Positions 49,645 through 62,000 of a stretch of 64,000 nt of DNA are shown one piece after another. The notes below the pieces were generated by a model. It was not told where the DNA came from. It saw only the letters and a program-made list of their open reading frames with translations, and ran no database searches. The position numbers were made by a program, and so were the translations under genes. Position 1 is the stretch's first letter, and each line of letters starts with the position of its first letter. This stretch comes from Hippopus hippopus. Lineage: Eukaryota > Mollusca > Bivalvia > Cardiida > Cardiidae. The DNA lies in NCBI GenBank assembly GCA_946811185.2, contig OX328110.1, positions 14,488,516 through 14,552,515 of the forward strand. Reading direction: 5' to 3'.

Positions 49645-51500
49645 CACTTTTTCTTTTAAATGAATTCTCTGCAGTGCAATAGATCTACATAATTTGGGTA
49701 CTGTAATTTAATAACGCATGAAATATCAGCATATTCTACAACAAAGTTTTCAGCATTTCTGAAATCATCAAATTAGGATCAATTCCATCATAGTTTTATG
49801 ATTTTGATCCCTACAATTTTTGGGAATTTGTAAGGTATATATGTGAATCATGCCATTTTTCTCAGGGGTAGTCCAGCCCATCTTCTACCATGACAAACAT
49901 ACAAATCTACACAGTAAATGAGCGTCGTGTTTTTGCTTGTAATCCTTTGGTCACAAGTTCAAGCCTGTTCAACATTCTGTTGGACATTTGACAAAAGTAA
50001 TTGTGAGAAGCATGATTTGTCTTTTTTCAAAGCTCATAATACATATCCGTAATTAATCAACATGGGATGAATAGCTAGTGGCTTGGATCAGAAGTTGTGT
50101 TTGTACTGGAGCAAGAATGACAACAATACATGGCCAGGCGCACCAGCCGCTGCAATATGCCTGAAAAATTGAGTGGTGTTCAAAAGTAAAATCCCTTTCT
50201 ACTTTTAGAATTTTCCAGGGAGGTCTAGACCCCATTTCTGGATGCCTCCTCGAGGTTGATCAAGATTTGATATTGTGATACAAGCAGCATACCCCTTCAT
50301 GCAAAATCTTACGTGAATCACACAAAAAGATATCTGTGCATGCAAAAATAGTGTAAAATGGGGTACATGCATTCAACCAAACTATGAAAGACAAAGGGAA
50401 AAATCCCGTGTAAGACCTTCAAAAGTGTCAGATGCACTTCTTTTTCCATGTTCTGGTGACCTATTAATTTCTTAAATTGATGATTTAGATATATGCTGCC
50501 ACTGAAGCTTCAGAGTTGTTCTTTTTAATCGAGTCTTGTAAGAAAAGTGCATCTGTCGGCACTCATGGCAAATTTGTGTTTTTTAAATGAAAAAACAGTA
50601 ACTGCAGTCAACCTCTAATTGTAAAACAGGAATAGATCTATCTATTTATCAATCTGTCCTGAAATAGTTACTATGCTCAAATTAATAACAACGATAACCA
50701 AGTGGAAAATCGTGGAGTTGCTATACCAGTTTTCATACACACAGATATTCTGATGTGGCCACTATAGTAGATCGAAATCTTATGGAAATTTGACTTGGTT
50801 TCAGAACAGATAGCTCTATTAAATTGGTGTTGAGTTTATATTTGAATTATGATTTTAATATCAATAAACGTTCTTCTTCTTATTTGTTTGGTTGTTGTCT
50901 CCAGTCGACAGGTTGGGTAATAGAATAGAACACCTTGTACAAAATAAAAATAAATAAGATCTATTAAGAATGTAATGAATTAATCTTTTATTATTGTTTG
51001 TATTTGTTATCTGTACCCCTTAAAATGGTCGTATACCTCGCATTTTCCAACTCAAGGGGTGCATGTACCCAATATCTCAAAAGTCAGTGGCTTAATTCTA
51101 AGCAAAGTGAGATCCATTTTGCCGTCCTGGAAAAGAGGGGAGAAGAGAAATATTGCTTTCATTTATATTGTGGCACTCTATAGACTAAAGGGAATGATAA
51201 GCCCTTTTACCCCTCTATTCTCACTTTGAATGACACCTAATTGCCTTCAGACTCACAGCAAGAATTTCCAATCGTTTATTTTTCTAGTCAAAAACTGTTG
51301 TGAAAGGCAGAGCGAATGACAATTTAGAAAGAATGATATGCAGTCCAAAATACACAGTTAATTTATGTGTGTATAATACAGTTGATATATTGTTCATATT
51401 TTGAATGTATTGTTCTGCTGATATCGAGACTGAAATCTTCTTTTTTTAAGAATTCAAATCACTTCACCCGGTGTCGTCTGCCATCAGTAAAGGGAGGTAA
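49645..51500. other. upstream flank of HFM1; promoter not identified
   Basis: No CpG-rich block, TATA box or coding frame stands out. A SINE body fragment is at about 50,070-50,165 (AGCTAGTGGCTTGG, GCGCACCAGCCGCTGCAATA). Confidence 0.45.
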
Positions 51501-51506
51501 CTGAAT

Positions 51507-52724
51507 GGGGGGTATGTGTATTCCCCGGCCCCGCTCGGAAAATAAGCCAGAATTCCCGGCCCCAACGCCCCCCCCCCCCCCCGAAGTCTTTTATTTGTGT
51601 ACCGAATATGATGAAATCAGTGTTAAATTAAAGCTTATGTTATAACCTTTCTAATGGTATATAGAAACTTAAGATGTCATTTATGTAAATTTGAGATAAA
51701 AGCGTTTGAAATTTGTCGTTTTTTTTTTACAAAAATGTTTCAAAATTTTTAAAAGATTGAAAGCCGGCCCCCAATATTTCAAACTTTATTTTTTCTTTGA
51801 TTTATAAAAAAAAATGATATGGTGATAAACTACTTAATTTAAGCTATGAAACAGTACTTTGAAAATTAAATTTGATACAGGTATTGTTGAGTTATAAGCG
51901 TTTTAATCTCATGCATTTTCAGAGAAAAATACTTTGAAAATTGAATCGAGTCACATATCCGGCCCCGATACTAAAAATTCAATGATTCATTAAATCTAAA
52001 ATAACTTGATATAAATTCAAAGACAATTTAATAAGCTCTTTAATGGTATAAAGAAAATTAGAAATTGATGCAGGGTTTTTTATGCTATAACGGTTCAGAT
52101 TTTATTAATTCTTGGAAAGACATGGAATTATGGGAAAATTAACAAATCCGGCCCCTACGTTTTAGACCTTATTATGTATCTAATAACCAATTTTTAATAA
52201 GATTACAGACTGCAAAATATAAGCTTTTGAAGAAAATCTAAAATCGCGAACTTTCATTTTGAAATATTTTTTGCGATGATTTTGATGGAATAAAGGATTT
52301 AGCAAAGGGGCGGGATTTGTGAGGAAAGTCATTAAATTTCATCGTTGGTCGATCATTTCAAACACCTATTATTCTATTATTTTCTGTCGAAATTTATTTT
52401 TTTTTATACTTTTGGACAGCTTAAGCCACACACTTTCGTCCACGAAATAAAGGATTTAGCAGAGGGGCCGGATTTGTGTAATTCATGAAATATCTGGGAG
52501 AAAATACGAAAATCTTTCCTGTTTTTGATCGACAATATTTCAAAAAGTATCTCGATGATCATAATGTATTTTATATCATATAAAAGGGTGATATCTAGAC
52601 TTTAATTTGATACTAAGTTTGGCAGAATCAAATAATGAATAAAAGATTTAGATGGGGGGGGGGCGTTGGAGCCGGGAATTCTGGCTCATTTTTCGAGTGG
52701 GGCCGGGGATACACTTTGCTCTAA
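51507..52724. mobile_element. unclassified 1.2-kb inverted element with poly-C/poly-G ends
   Basis: Left end has CCCCGGCCCCGCTCGGAAAA...CCAGAATTCCCGGC then C15 (51,568-51,582). The right end repeats this inverted after G10 (52,654-52,663). Inside, an AT-rich body is punctuated by CCGGCCCC islands near 51,766, 51,959 and 52,148 and the inverse GGGGC(C)GG near 52,310 and 52,464, symmetric about 52,110. Confidence 0.8.
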
Positions 52725-53990
52725 ATGGTTAGCCGCGGCTCATAAATGGGGTACCCTCATAAATGTCGGGTTCTTCCGGGAGCACGGGGCAGGGAACCAA
52801 CCGTCCGGTACATTTCGTTACGGGAAACTGTAATGCTTAAAGGACACTTCGAGTTTTTAGAACTGCTGATTCGTTATAAAAAATATATATATATCTAAAA
52901 GTACATGTGTAAGTATAAAAAAAAAACTAAAATGAACGTAGTTTTTTTTCCTTGAAATTTATTCGGTCAACTAGATCTACATCTACTTTTATGTGCTACA
53001 AACAAAAAAGAATGCATGCATGTATGTGCAGTCTGATAATAGATCTAATTGAACTTGTAAAAAAAAAACCTGGCAATGACAGTATTCAGGTCTATTCTTT
53101 CGACACATTTTGTTTCCATTATATTCAATTATAATTCTACAAAACTTGAAAAATGATTCATTACTGAATTAAGTATGGACATAGCTAGCAAAGGTCCATC
53201 ACTAGATGAGAACGGGCGAAAAGAAAAATATTTTTTATTTGTATTTTTCTTAATAGGCGTCGTAGCCTCTCAAGGTATTTCTTATATTTGCACCAGAATG
53301 TTTAAGAGACTCTTGGGAATATAACATGATCAATAGCAAGCATCGATTACCAGGATTTGTATTCAAATCAGTACTAATATGATGTCATATCTGATGTAAT
53401 AAGATTCTACATAGACGGAATCACCTAGATCTACTGCAAAACGACCAGCCTATTTTAAGACAGCCAAACTCACACCCCCTTTTTTTTTAAACTTTATTAA
53501 AAGTTATAGATTCTAAACGATTGATTAAAAATAAGTTATTTTTCATAGGTGAAATACACAATTTTGTTTTACAGCAGCTTCAATAGGTCTTACCCCATTA
53601 TAATGTATGTACATGAATTACTTGTAAGCGTCATCATACCCCTAGTAACATGGGGGGGTGGGAGGTTATTACTCTATTCTGGTTATCCATCTCTCCAGCG
53701 ATCTGTAGGCGAAATTTTGTATCCCCTTCTTCTAATCCGGCGGACATCATACTGCAATTTTGATCATGATGGGTCAAACAGGCCATGGCCCTTTACATTT
53801 CTTTTCCTGGTCCAGTGAAAGGCAACAGATGTGGGATATTGGTTAGCCTGTGAGAGATCTGGTTTAGGTATTTCTTTATTTCACCCCTTATCAATATTCT
53901 TTTTCTGATTTGAAACTGATCAAGTTTGTCGAGGAATAAATGGAACTGTGTGATGTTCAGAAATGATGGTGACAGAAGATAACTGCTATA
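52725..53990. other. intergenic spacer, nothing recognised
   Basis: No conserved frame, TIR or tRNA-like signal. Confidence 0.4.
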
Positions 53991-53992
53991 GA

Positions 53993-55995
53993 CCTTTACC
54001 ACACAAATCCGACTTTAATCGCTCCTAAACAAGGCTCTCAGAAAACATTGTGGGAAAAGGAAACAAGAGGGCCATGATGGCCCTGAAGTCGCTCACCTGA
54101 GCTTTTTGATCAAACATGACCCATTTCCAATCTCTTCAGAGATATTAAGACAAACACTCTGACAAACACTCATTAGTACTGGGCTTACACATATGGCTCT
54201 AGAGTACACACTTTTTCTACAATTTGTCTCAGCGGCCTACTTGACATGTAGAAATTATCCAGACATACATTTCAACAAACTTTCATGAGTATTTGAGAGA
54301 AAATGTGGCCTGTAGGCTGCATGAAAGGTTTTTCCGAGATTTGACCTAGTGACCTAGTTTTTTATCCAACATGACCCATATTCATACTAGTCTAAGATAT
54401 TATCAAGACAAACATTCAAAGCAAATTTCAAGATTATTGGACTGAAAATGTGGCCTCTAGAGCGTACACACGGTTTTTCAAGGATGAAACTTGGTGACCT
54501 AGTTTTTATTCAATGTGACCCATTTTCAAACTCATGCAAGATATCATCAAGACAAACATTCTAACAAAAGTTTAAAGAATATTGGACTGTAATTATCGTA
54601 CGAAAGGTTTTTCCAAGATTTGACCTTGTGACCTAGTTTTTTATCCAACATGACCCATTTTCATACTAGTTTAAGAAATTATCAAGACAAACATTCTGAC
54701 CAAATTTCAGGATTATTGGACTGAAAATGTGGCCTCTAGAACTTACATAAGGTTTTTCTAAGATTTGACCTGGTGACCGAATTTTTGACCTGACTTGACC
54801 CATTTTCAAACTCATCCAAGCTATCATCATGACAAACATTCTAACCAACTTTAGAGAGCATTGGACTGAAAAAGTGGCTTCTGGAGCATACACAAGGTTT
54901 TTCAAAGATTTGACCTAGTGACCTAGTTTTTGACCCCACATTGCCCACTTTCCAACTCGTCTGGGATATTATCAAGACAAACATTCTGACCAAATTTCAA
55001 GAGTATTGGACAGAAAATGTGGCTTCTGGAGCATACACAAGGTTTTTTTAATATTTGACATAGTGACCTAGTTTTTGACCCAACATGGCCCATTTTCAAA
55101 TTTGTCAGAGATATCATCAAGACAAACATTCTGACTAACTTTCAAGAGTTTTGGACTGAAAATGTGGCCTCTAGAGCGTACACAAGGTTTTTCTAAGATT
55201 TGACCTGGTGACCCCTTTTTTTACCCGAGATAGCCCATTTTCAAACCCGTCCGAGATATCATCAAGACAAACATTCTGACCAACTTTCAAGAGTATTGGA
55301 CTGAAAATGTGGCCTCTAGAGTGTACACAAAGTTTTTCTAAGATTTGACATGGTGACCTAGTTTTTGACCCGAGATGGCCCATTTTCAAACTCGTCCGAG
55401 ATATCATCAAGACGAACATTCTGACTAACTTTCAGGAGTATTGGACAGAAAATGTGGCCTCTAGAGCGTACACAAGGTTTTTCTAAATTTTTACCCAGTG
55501 ACCTAGTTTTTGACCCGACATGACCCATTTTCAAACTCATCCGAGATATCATCAGGCAAACATTCTGACCAAGTTTCATGAGTATTGGACTGAAAATGTG
55601 GCCTCTAGATTGTACACAAAGTTTTTCTAAGATTTGATATTTGACCTAGTGACCTAGTTTTTGACCCGACATGACCCATTTTCGAACTCATCAGAGATAT
55701 CATTAAGACAAACATTCTGACTAAGTTTCACAAGTATCGGACTGAAAATGTGGCCTCTAGAGTGTATACAAGGTAAAACTTGACGACGCACGACAGACGA
55801 AGCACGATCACAATAGCTCACCATGAGCACTTTGTGCTCAGGTGAGCTAAAAATACTGGTTATAGGCATTTTCTCCTTTTCCCACAGTGTTTTTCCATCA
55901 TATCAAAGACAGAAATCATCATTTTAGCAACATTCAGTTTGTTGTCTGCAAATACAGTACATTAAATTTGGTTCAGACAAAATTTTTGTTGTTTC
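53993..55995 (+). mobile_element. TTAA-hairpin MITE split by a tandem array
   Basis: CTTTACCACACAAATCCGAC left with GAAAACATTGTGGGAAAAGG to 54,060. The return strand GGCATTTTCTCCTTTTCCCA begins near 55,864. Confidence 0.85.
54066..55852 (+). repeat. long tandem array with palindromic ends
   Basis: Opens AGAGGGCCATGATGGCCCT...GCTCACCTGAGC and closes GAGCACTTTGTGCTCAGGTG. About ten units of 140-150 bp each contain GTGACCTAGTTTTTGACCC, TCAAGACAAACATTCTGACC and AAAATGTGGCCTCTAGAG. Confidence 0.92.
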
Positions 55996-56394
55996 ATAAC
56001 GAGATTTAATTTCTTCAATTGCCACATTCTCAAAATTAACAGGATGGACTGAAGATGTATAAAGGATTTATATCAGATAACAACTTAAATCCAAACTTGA
56101 CTTTTTATACCTCTGAAGTTTTATCAAACACCTGTTCATTCAAAGCCCATTCATTCACAATGCCAGTGTTGATTTTTTTTTTATATGCAAATGTTTGTAC
56201 CATATTTTTTGTGATGTATATTTGTATACCTAAAATAGCTCCTGCAGTAATGGGACAAAAAAAAAAAAGAACTGGGTTTGTCTTTTGTTTTGACGGTGAC
56301 ACCTCATCCAATAAGAGGTTAGTATCGGCATGCCATTGTAGCCTGTGTATCAGTCCATCCATTTCTTCACAACTCGTAATGTCTCCAAAAACAT

Positions 56395-56475
56395 AAGACT
56401 TTTGAAAACATTGTGGGAAAGGGGAGAAAATGCTGGTAACCAGTATTTCCCTTTTCACAAAGTGTTTTTGATGCT
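56395..56475 (+). repeat. TTAA-hairpin MITE, hairpin relic
   Basis: GAAAACATTGTGGGAAAGGGG then CCAGTATTTCCCTTTTC. The outer arms are replaced by a SINE fragment. Confidence 0.6.
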
Positions 56476-56542
56476 CAAAAATAAATTCTATCATTCAGCG
56501 GATTTCAGTCTGTTAATTGCAAACCCTTTTGTATGCATAATC

Positions 56543-56748
56543 ATTGCGACAAGATTCATTCCTCTCCCACCACTGACCATAATTGTCTCAACGATATAAT
56601 GTGGGAAAGCAGCTAGTGGCTTCAAAAGAAAAATGTGCGGAGTACTGGTAAAAGAAACTCCAGGAAAGCATGGATAGGTGCACTAGCCGCTGCAAAATAG
56701 CTGACATAATGTTGAAAATCGTGTTCAATCAATCAATCAATCAATCCT
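56543..56748 (+). mobile_element. SINE body and tail, head lost
   Basis: ATTCATTCCTCTCCCACCAC to GTGCACTAGCCGCTGCAAAA, ending in (CAAT)n: TTCAATCAATCAATCAATC. Confidence 0.85.
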
Positions 56749-57004
56749 GTGAAAAAAATTTTGCTGTGTGGTGTGCTTTTAATCAGAATTGGGGTCAACA
56801 GCAATTTGACCTTACAAGCATTACAGGTCCTGTAGGCTCTGCCACTAAAGTAGGCAGTGAATGAAAACATTGTGGGAAAAGGCGCAATGATAACTGTTTA
56901 CAAATTCAGCATATTCTTTATTCCCTTTTTTTTCTCAAGTGCTTTAACGGTTTATCCTCATTCTTCACTTTCATCATGTACTCTCCCTTTGGTCGAGTTT
57001 TTAG

Positions 57005-57220
57005 CCTTTACTACGCAATCTTGAGTTCAAGGACCTTGAAAAAGAAAGCTTTTGAAAACGTGGGAAAAAGGAGAAAATGCTGGTTGTCAGCATTTTCTCC
57101 TTTTCCCACAATGTTTTTCTACTCACAGGCAAGCCGCATCCTTTTAGCCAACCTTAATTTGTCCGCATATGCTTTGAATTTGGATAAGTCTAAAAATCTT
57201 GTCGTGTGGTAAGACGTTCA
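57005..57220 (+). mobile_element. TTAA-hairpin MITE
   Basis: CCTTTACTACGCAATCTTG left, GTGTGGTAAGACGTT right. Hairpin at about 57,053-57,118. Confidence 0.82.
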
Positions 57221-57339
57221 AAATACCTGGACTGGTTTACTCATTCGTGAGTTTCCATGCTATCATTAGTTCTAAGCGAGAGATCTGCAGTACCTATGTT
57301 GTAACCAGTAAACAGCCAGTGTCTTAATTCTATAACATA

Positions 57340-57510
57340 AAGGAAAATTTTAGTCTTATTGATATTAAACCATTTTGAGAAATGATGGTCTTTTTTCCTA
57401 CGAAAGCTTTGTAAACATTGTTAAAAAAGAACAGAATGCTCATTACCAGCATTTTTTTTTATTTTCCACAATATTTTCAAAAATCATACAAACAAGGGAT
57501 AGTTTGGTAA
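57340..57510 (-). repeat. TTAA-hairpin MITE, decayed
   Basis: TTGTTAAAAAAGAACAGAATGC / CAGCATTTTTTTTT hairpin remnant and a GTTTGGTAACGAATCAA end. Confidence 0.55.
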
Positions 57511-57934
57511 CGAATCAATGGTTAACTGAAAGTAAAAAGTAAACTCTAAATATGTAATGGATTATATATAGAAAATGACGCAGTATATTCCTCTTCTCAT
57601 ATTTATTCATTTTTTTTTCTCTATTTTCAATTTCTTTATATCACTTTTTCTACTCTATGTGCAATGAAAATTTTACCTTTCAAACATGTTACCCCACTCC
57701 GTTTCAAGACAAATGTGTCTTACAGCACAAAAAACATGTTGGTTAAAAAAGAAATTGCTCAAAACAAGCAACAAGTCTTTGTGTGAAGTTTTTCAATTCA
57801 TATTCATGTATTTAACTTTAAATCATATTTACTAGCTATATTTCATTACAATATTTCAAAGATATCTGTTCGCGACTGCTGCAAGTTTGTATCATACTCA
57901 GCTCCATAAAAAGCAGTTTAATGAATCAACAAAA

Positions 57935-58035
57935 ATTATCAAACCTAGTCAGCCTGCATGGACTCAGCAGGCTGATCTGGATCCAAACTTTTTGCTATTA
58001 GTCAATCTACTGCATGTCCACTGACCATATAGACA
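57935..58035. repeat. family B inner fragment
   Basis: AGTCAGCCTGCATGGACTCA / GCAGGCTGATCTGG palindrome and TTTTTGCTATTAGTCAAT only. Confidence 0.65.
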
Positions 58036-58065
58036 AAGAGAGGATAATTTAGTTACCGTAATGGG

Positions 58066-58291
58066 TTAACTCTTTACCAAACGACAAAATTTTGGACTAG
58101 TCCAAATTCAAACCATTTGCAGATAACAATTTAAATGTTGCTCAATTAATAGAATTTGTTTTTGAAAGGGTAGAAAACAGCAGGAAAAGGAGAAAATGCT
58201 GGTTACCAGCATTTTCTCCTTTTTCCACTATGTTTTCAAAAGCCTTTTTTGTTAGGGTCGTTGAAATCCAGGATTGTGTGGTAAAGAGTAA
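58066..58291 (-). mobile_element. TTAA-hairpin MITE
   Basis: TTAA left (58,066-58,069), hairpin at about 58,173-58,240. Right end GGTAAAGAGTAAA has lost the last TTAA. Confidence 0.87.
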
Positions 58292-58628
58292 AATCTTTTA
58301 AAAACCTGATTACAAATTGCCAAGCAAATGTAATCATCTGAACTTTAACAAGAAACTAACACTTGTACAAAGAATTAATTTGGTGCAATTCAAATATTGC
58401 AGAAAAAGGAGAAAATGCCAGTGACTAGAATTTTCTCTCTTTTTCCCCTGAGTTTTCCAAAACCCATCTCCCCAAAGATTATTTGGTAAATGGTAACCAC
58501 ATGAATGCATGTGCGATGATTTCAGAAAAAGGAAAAAACTGTCCAATTTGAGAAATTTGTCCTTTTGCCCCGATGTTTTCAAGTCATCCACTTCAAGATG
58601 ACAAAAGTCGTATGCAAGTTGCATCATC

Positions 58629-58856
58629 TTAACCCTTTACCACACAATGACGACTTTTAAAACCCCTGAAAGAGATGGCTTTTGAAAACATTGTGGGAAA
58701 AGGAGAAAATGCTGGTTACCAGCATTTTCTCCTTTTCCCACAATGTTTTCTACCCTATCAAAGAAAACTCATTTCATATGAGCCACATTGAAACTGTCAT
58801 CAACAAATGCTTTCAATTCGGACAGGTCTAAAATCTGGTCGTGTGGTAAAGGTTAA
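58629..58856 (+). mobile_element. TTAA-hairpin MITE overlapping a stop codon
   Basis: TTAA at 58,629-58,632 and 58,853-58,856. Hairpin at about 58,682-58,750 nearly perfect. The right TTAA contains the stop codon of the RAD51AP1-like gene. Confidence 0.93.
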
Positions 58857-59003
58857 AATGCATTCTTCAATTTGGAGAGACTGTTTGTTTTCCGCCCGGA
58901 TGAAGTATAGTAGACATGCTCCTCTGGTTCTTCTTTCTTCACTGTGTTGTCTTCATAATCTTCAGTGTCACTGTCACCATCTAGACAAATTACATCACTG
59001 TCC
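58853..59003 (-). CDS. RAD51AP1-like gene, terminal exon
   Basis: Encodes DSDVICLDGDSDTEDYEDNT, VKKEEPEEHVYYTSSGRK and SLSKLKNAF, then TAA. The stop codon overlaps the TTAA duplication of a MITE, so the 3'UTR begins inside the transposon. Confidence 0.75.
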
Positions 59004-62000
59004 CTGTAAAACAGTATCAAGTGCTCTAATATGTCTGGAAACACGCCAAAAGGGGCATTCAGACATTTGTGTAAAGTGTTGTCTCGGATCAGCCTGCGCT
59101 GTCCACGTAGGCTTATCCGAGAGGGCACTTTATGTCAACATTAGATTTTGTCCAACCGTATACTGTACTCTGAAAAACAGAAAATCACACACGACTGAAA
59201 AGTGTCATCTTGGATCAGCCATAGCACACTTGGCAGGCTGATCTGGGACTACACTTAACACAAATGTCCGAATGCCCCTTTTCCCGTGTTGCAGGCCATA
59301 TAGTGAGCAGATATTTAGGATCTGACCTAAGTTGGTGATTGTAATAAAATCTTATCCGAAGAGAATGAAGAAAAAAGGATGAATTTCGAAAAATGATGAT
59401 AACCAGCATTTTTCCCTTTTCCAGCAATGTTCCCTAACCTTTTAGAATTAAATTCCATCATTTCAGCCACATCTAAACTGTTGTATGTAAACTCTTGCAA
59501 TTTGTCTGGTAAAGAGTCAGTGTCTATTCTAGAAACCAAAAATGAGGGTGTGGGGGATTTTCCACACAATCCAGGGCTTTAACTGCCCTGAAGAAGATGG
59601 GTTTTGAAAACATTGTGAGAAAAGGAGAAAATGCTGGTAACAAGCATTTTCTCCTTTACCCACAATGTTTTCTTACCCTATCAAAGACAAGAGAGCATCA
59701 TTTGAGCAAGATTTGATTTGTTGTCTGCAAATGCTTTCAATTGGGTCAAGTCCAATATTTTTTCATTTGGCAAAGAGATGAGGATGGAGGACCCTAATGG
59801 GATTCATGTAACATTGTCTTTCATCGCAAAGATCATACAGGTTTGGCTATGACTCGGGTAATCCGTAATCGATGCGGGGAACCAGTGTATACTTACTGCT
59901 CGAGTACGGATTACCCGAGTCTTAGCCGAATCAGTACGTTTTTTGGCAATGATAGGTGATGTTACACGAATCCCATAAGGGTGCCCTATCCTTAAGATGG
60001 TAACAAGAAAAAGAAAACTTACGACAAGGCAAAATCACTATCAGCATCTGTGCTATTTCTAGCCGTCCGACCTAATTTTCTTTTTTGACTATCATCACTT
60101 TCTTCTGACATTTCTTTTCCTTGTCTTGAGGATCTTGTCTGCCTCTGCTTATCACCAGCTTTATTCACACTCTTTCCTACCAGTTTCACATCAACCTTTC
60201 CTCCATTTGCAATTTTCTTAACCTTCCTCTCAGTAGGTCCTGTATCTTCACATCCAGCGGATTTCTGATTTTTTGCAGATCTTTTTCGAGATGATCGTAA
60301 ATAACTGTCTGGTTCTGAAGATGCTTCTTTACTCCGCCTATTCTCCTCTTGCTCACCAACAGAGTTGTCTGTTGGCTCGGTTTCCATTGCTGATAAACAG
60401 TCTGATTCATCGGAATCCATAACACCTGAAACAACCAAGTACTGTGTTAACCCTTTACCACACAATCCCGAGTTTTAACAACTCTGAGAAAGAACCCTTT
60501 TGAAAATGTAGTATTCTGGTCTATCCCACAGATAGATATAAATGTATAGCTTGTGTTTGTATAAGAGACACTTATACTGCCTTGCTATAGAGCTAGCCTT
60601 TTTAGCAACATGGCAGAGTGTTTGCCTTGGGACCTGGAGGTCCAGGGTCCAAATCCTGCCTTAAGAGGTCATTTGTGAGAACTTAACAAAAACACCGTGG
60701 GAAAAGGAGAAAATGCTGGTAACCAGCAATTTCTCCTTTTCCCACAATGTTTACTATCTCTCATAAACAAATGCAATCATTTGAGCCACACTTCAGATAT
60801 TGTCTGCAAATGCTTTCAGTTTGGACCAGTCAAAAATATTGTCGTGTGGTAAAGAGTTAAGACTTTACTACATGATCCTGTATTTACCACACAATCCCGA
60901 CTTTTAACGACCCTGAGAAAGAAAGCCTTTGAAAACATTGTGGGAAAAGGAGAAAATGCTGGTAACCAGCATTTTCTCCTTTTCCCACAATGTTTTCTAC
61001 CCATTCAAAATCAAATTTCAATTTTTGATTCAGTTATTTTGTCGTCTATAAATGCTTTCAATTTGGACTAGTTCAAAATTTTGTCGTTTGGTAAAGAGTT
61101 AAGAGACAATAAAAAATGGCATAAGCATGTTACATATAAAGGGTGTTACTAAATGGCTAGGTATTCTATGTCAACATCTACCCATAAGCCTTTGTAATCC
61201 CATAGAAAATGAGTGGTGAATGACTTTTATCAATGGAACAAAGAAAGAAAGAGAGCCTAAAAATGAACAGGAATGAAACCTACTATGATGTAAAGACACA
61301 ATATCAGAAACAGGTTTATTTCTATGGTGTTAAACATCAAACACATAATTTCAGTCCCATTACAGAGGCAAGTGCACTTATCAATGTCTTACTAGAGTTT
61401 CTTCCTTAAAAACTCTTTCAAAGCCACTGGCTGCTCTCTCAACATAAACAGTTGAAACAGTTAAGGAGTGACAGGAGAAATAAACCCTGTGCCAATGACT
61501 AACATCAATCCTTGGAAAAAAGTTTCACCAAGCTGGAAATCAAACACCCCTGGATCATAAGCCATGTATATTACAGACTAAGCTACTAGCTTGACAGAGA
61601 TTATGGTCTGTATTCAACTACCATCCCAAGTCTTTTTCTAGATTTAGAAAGAAGTGAAACATCTAACTGGCTTAACCAAAAAGCACTTTGAAATTTTGAA
61701 CATTCTTTAAAATTGAAAAGAAAATGCTACTTTGCCTTTACCACACACGAAAGTGGTCAAAATTAAAAGAATTTGCAGAAGACCATTTAATTCTGGATCA
61801 AACAAATGATGTTTGTCTATGAAAGGGTAGAAAACTTTGTGGGATAAAGAGAAAATGCTGGTTACCAGCATTTTCTCATTTCCCACTACTGTTTTCAATA
61901 GCCCTCTTGTTTGAGGTTATGGAAACCCAGGATTGTTTTTTTTTTTTTCAAAAAATTGTTGATGAAAACAGGCCAGAGTAATAACAGAACTTGAGAACAG

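Noticed and set aside
53549..53818. 89-residue plus-strand frame between the genes
   Set aside because: No recognisable motif, no neighbouring compatible exons, and ordinary length for chance in this composition.
54666..55869. Series of similar minus-strand frames (ILLKFGQNVCL-type repeats)
   Set aside because: They are translations of the tandem array units. Similar length and repeated wording follow from the DNA repeat, and there is no start context or splice support.
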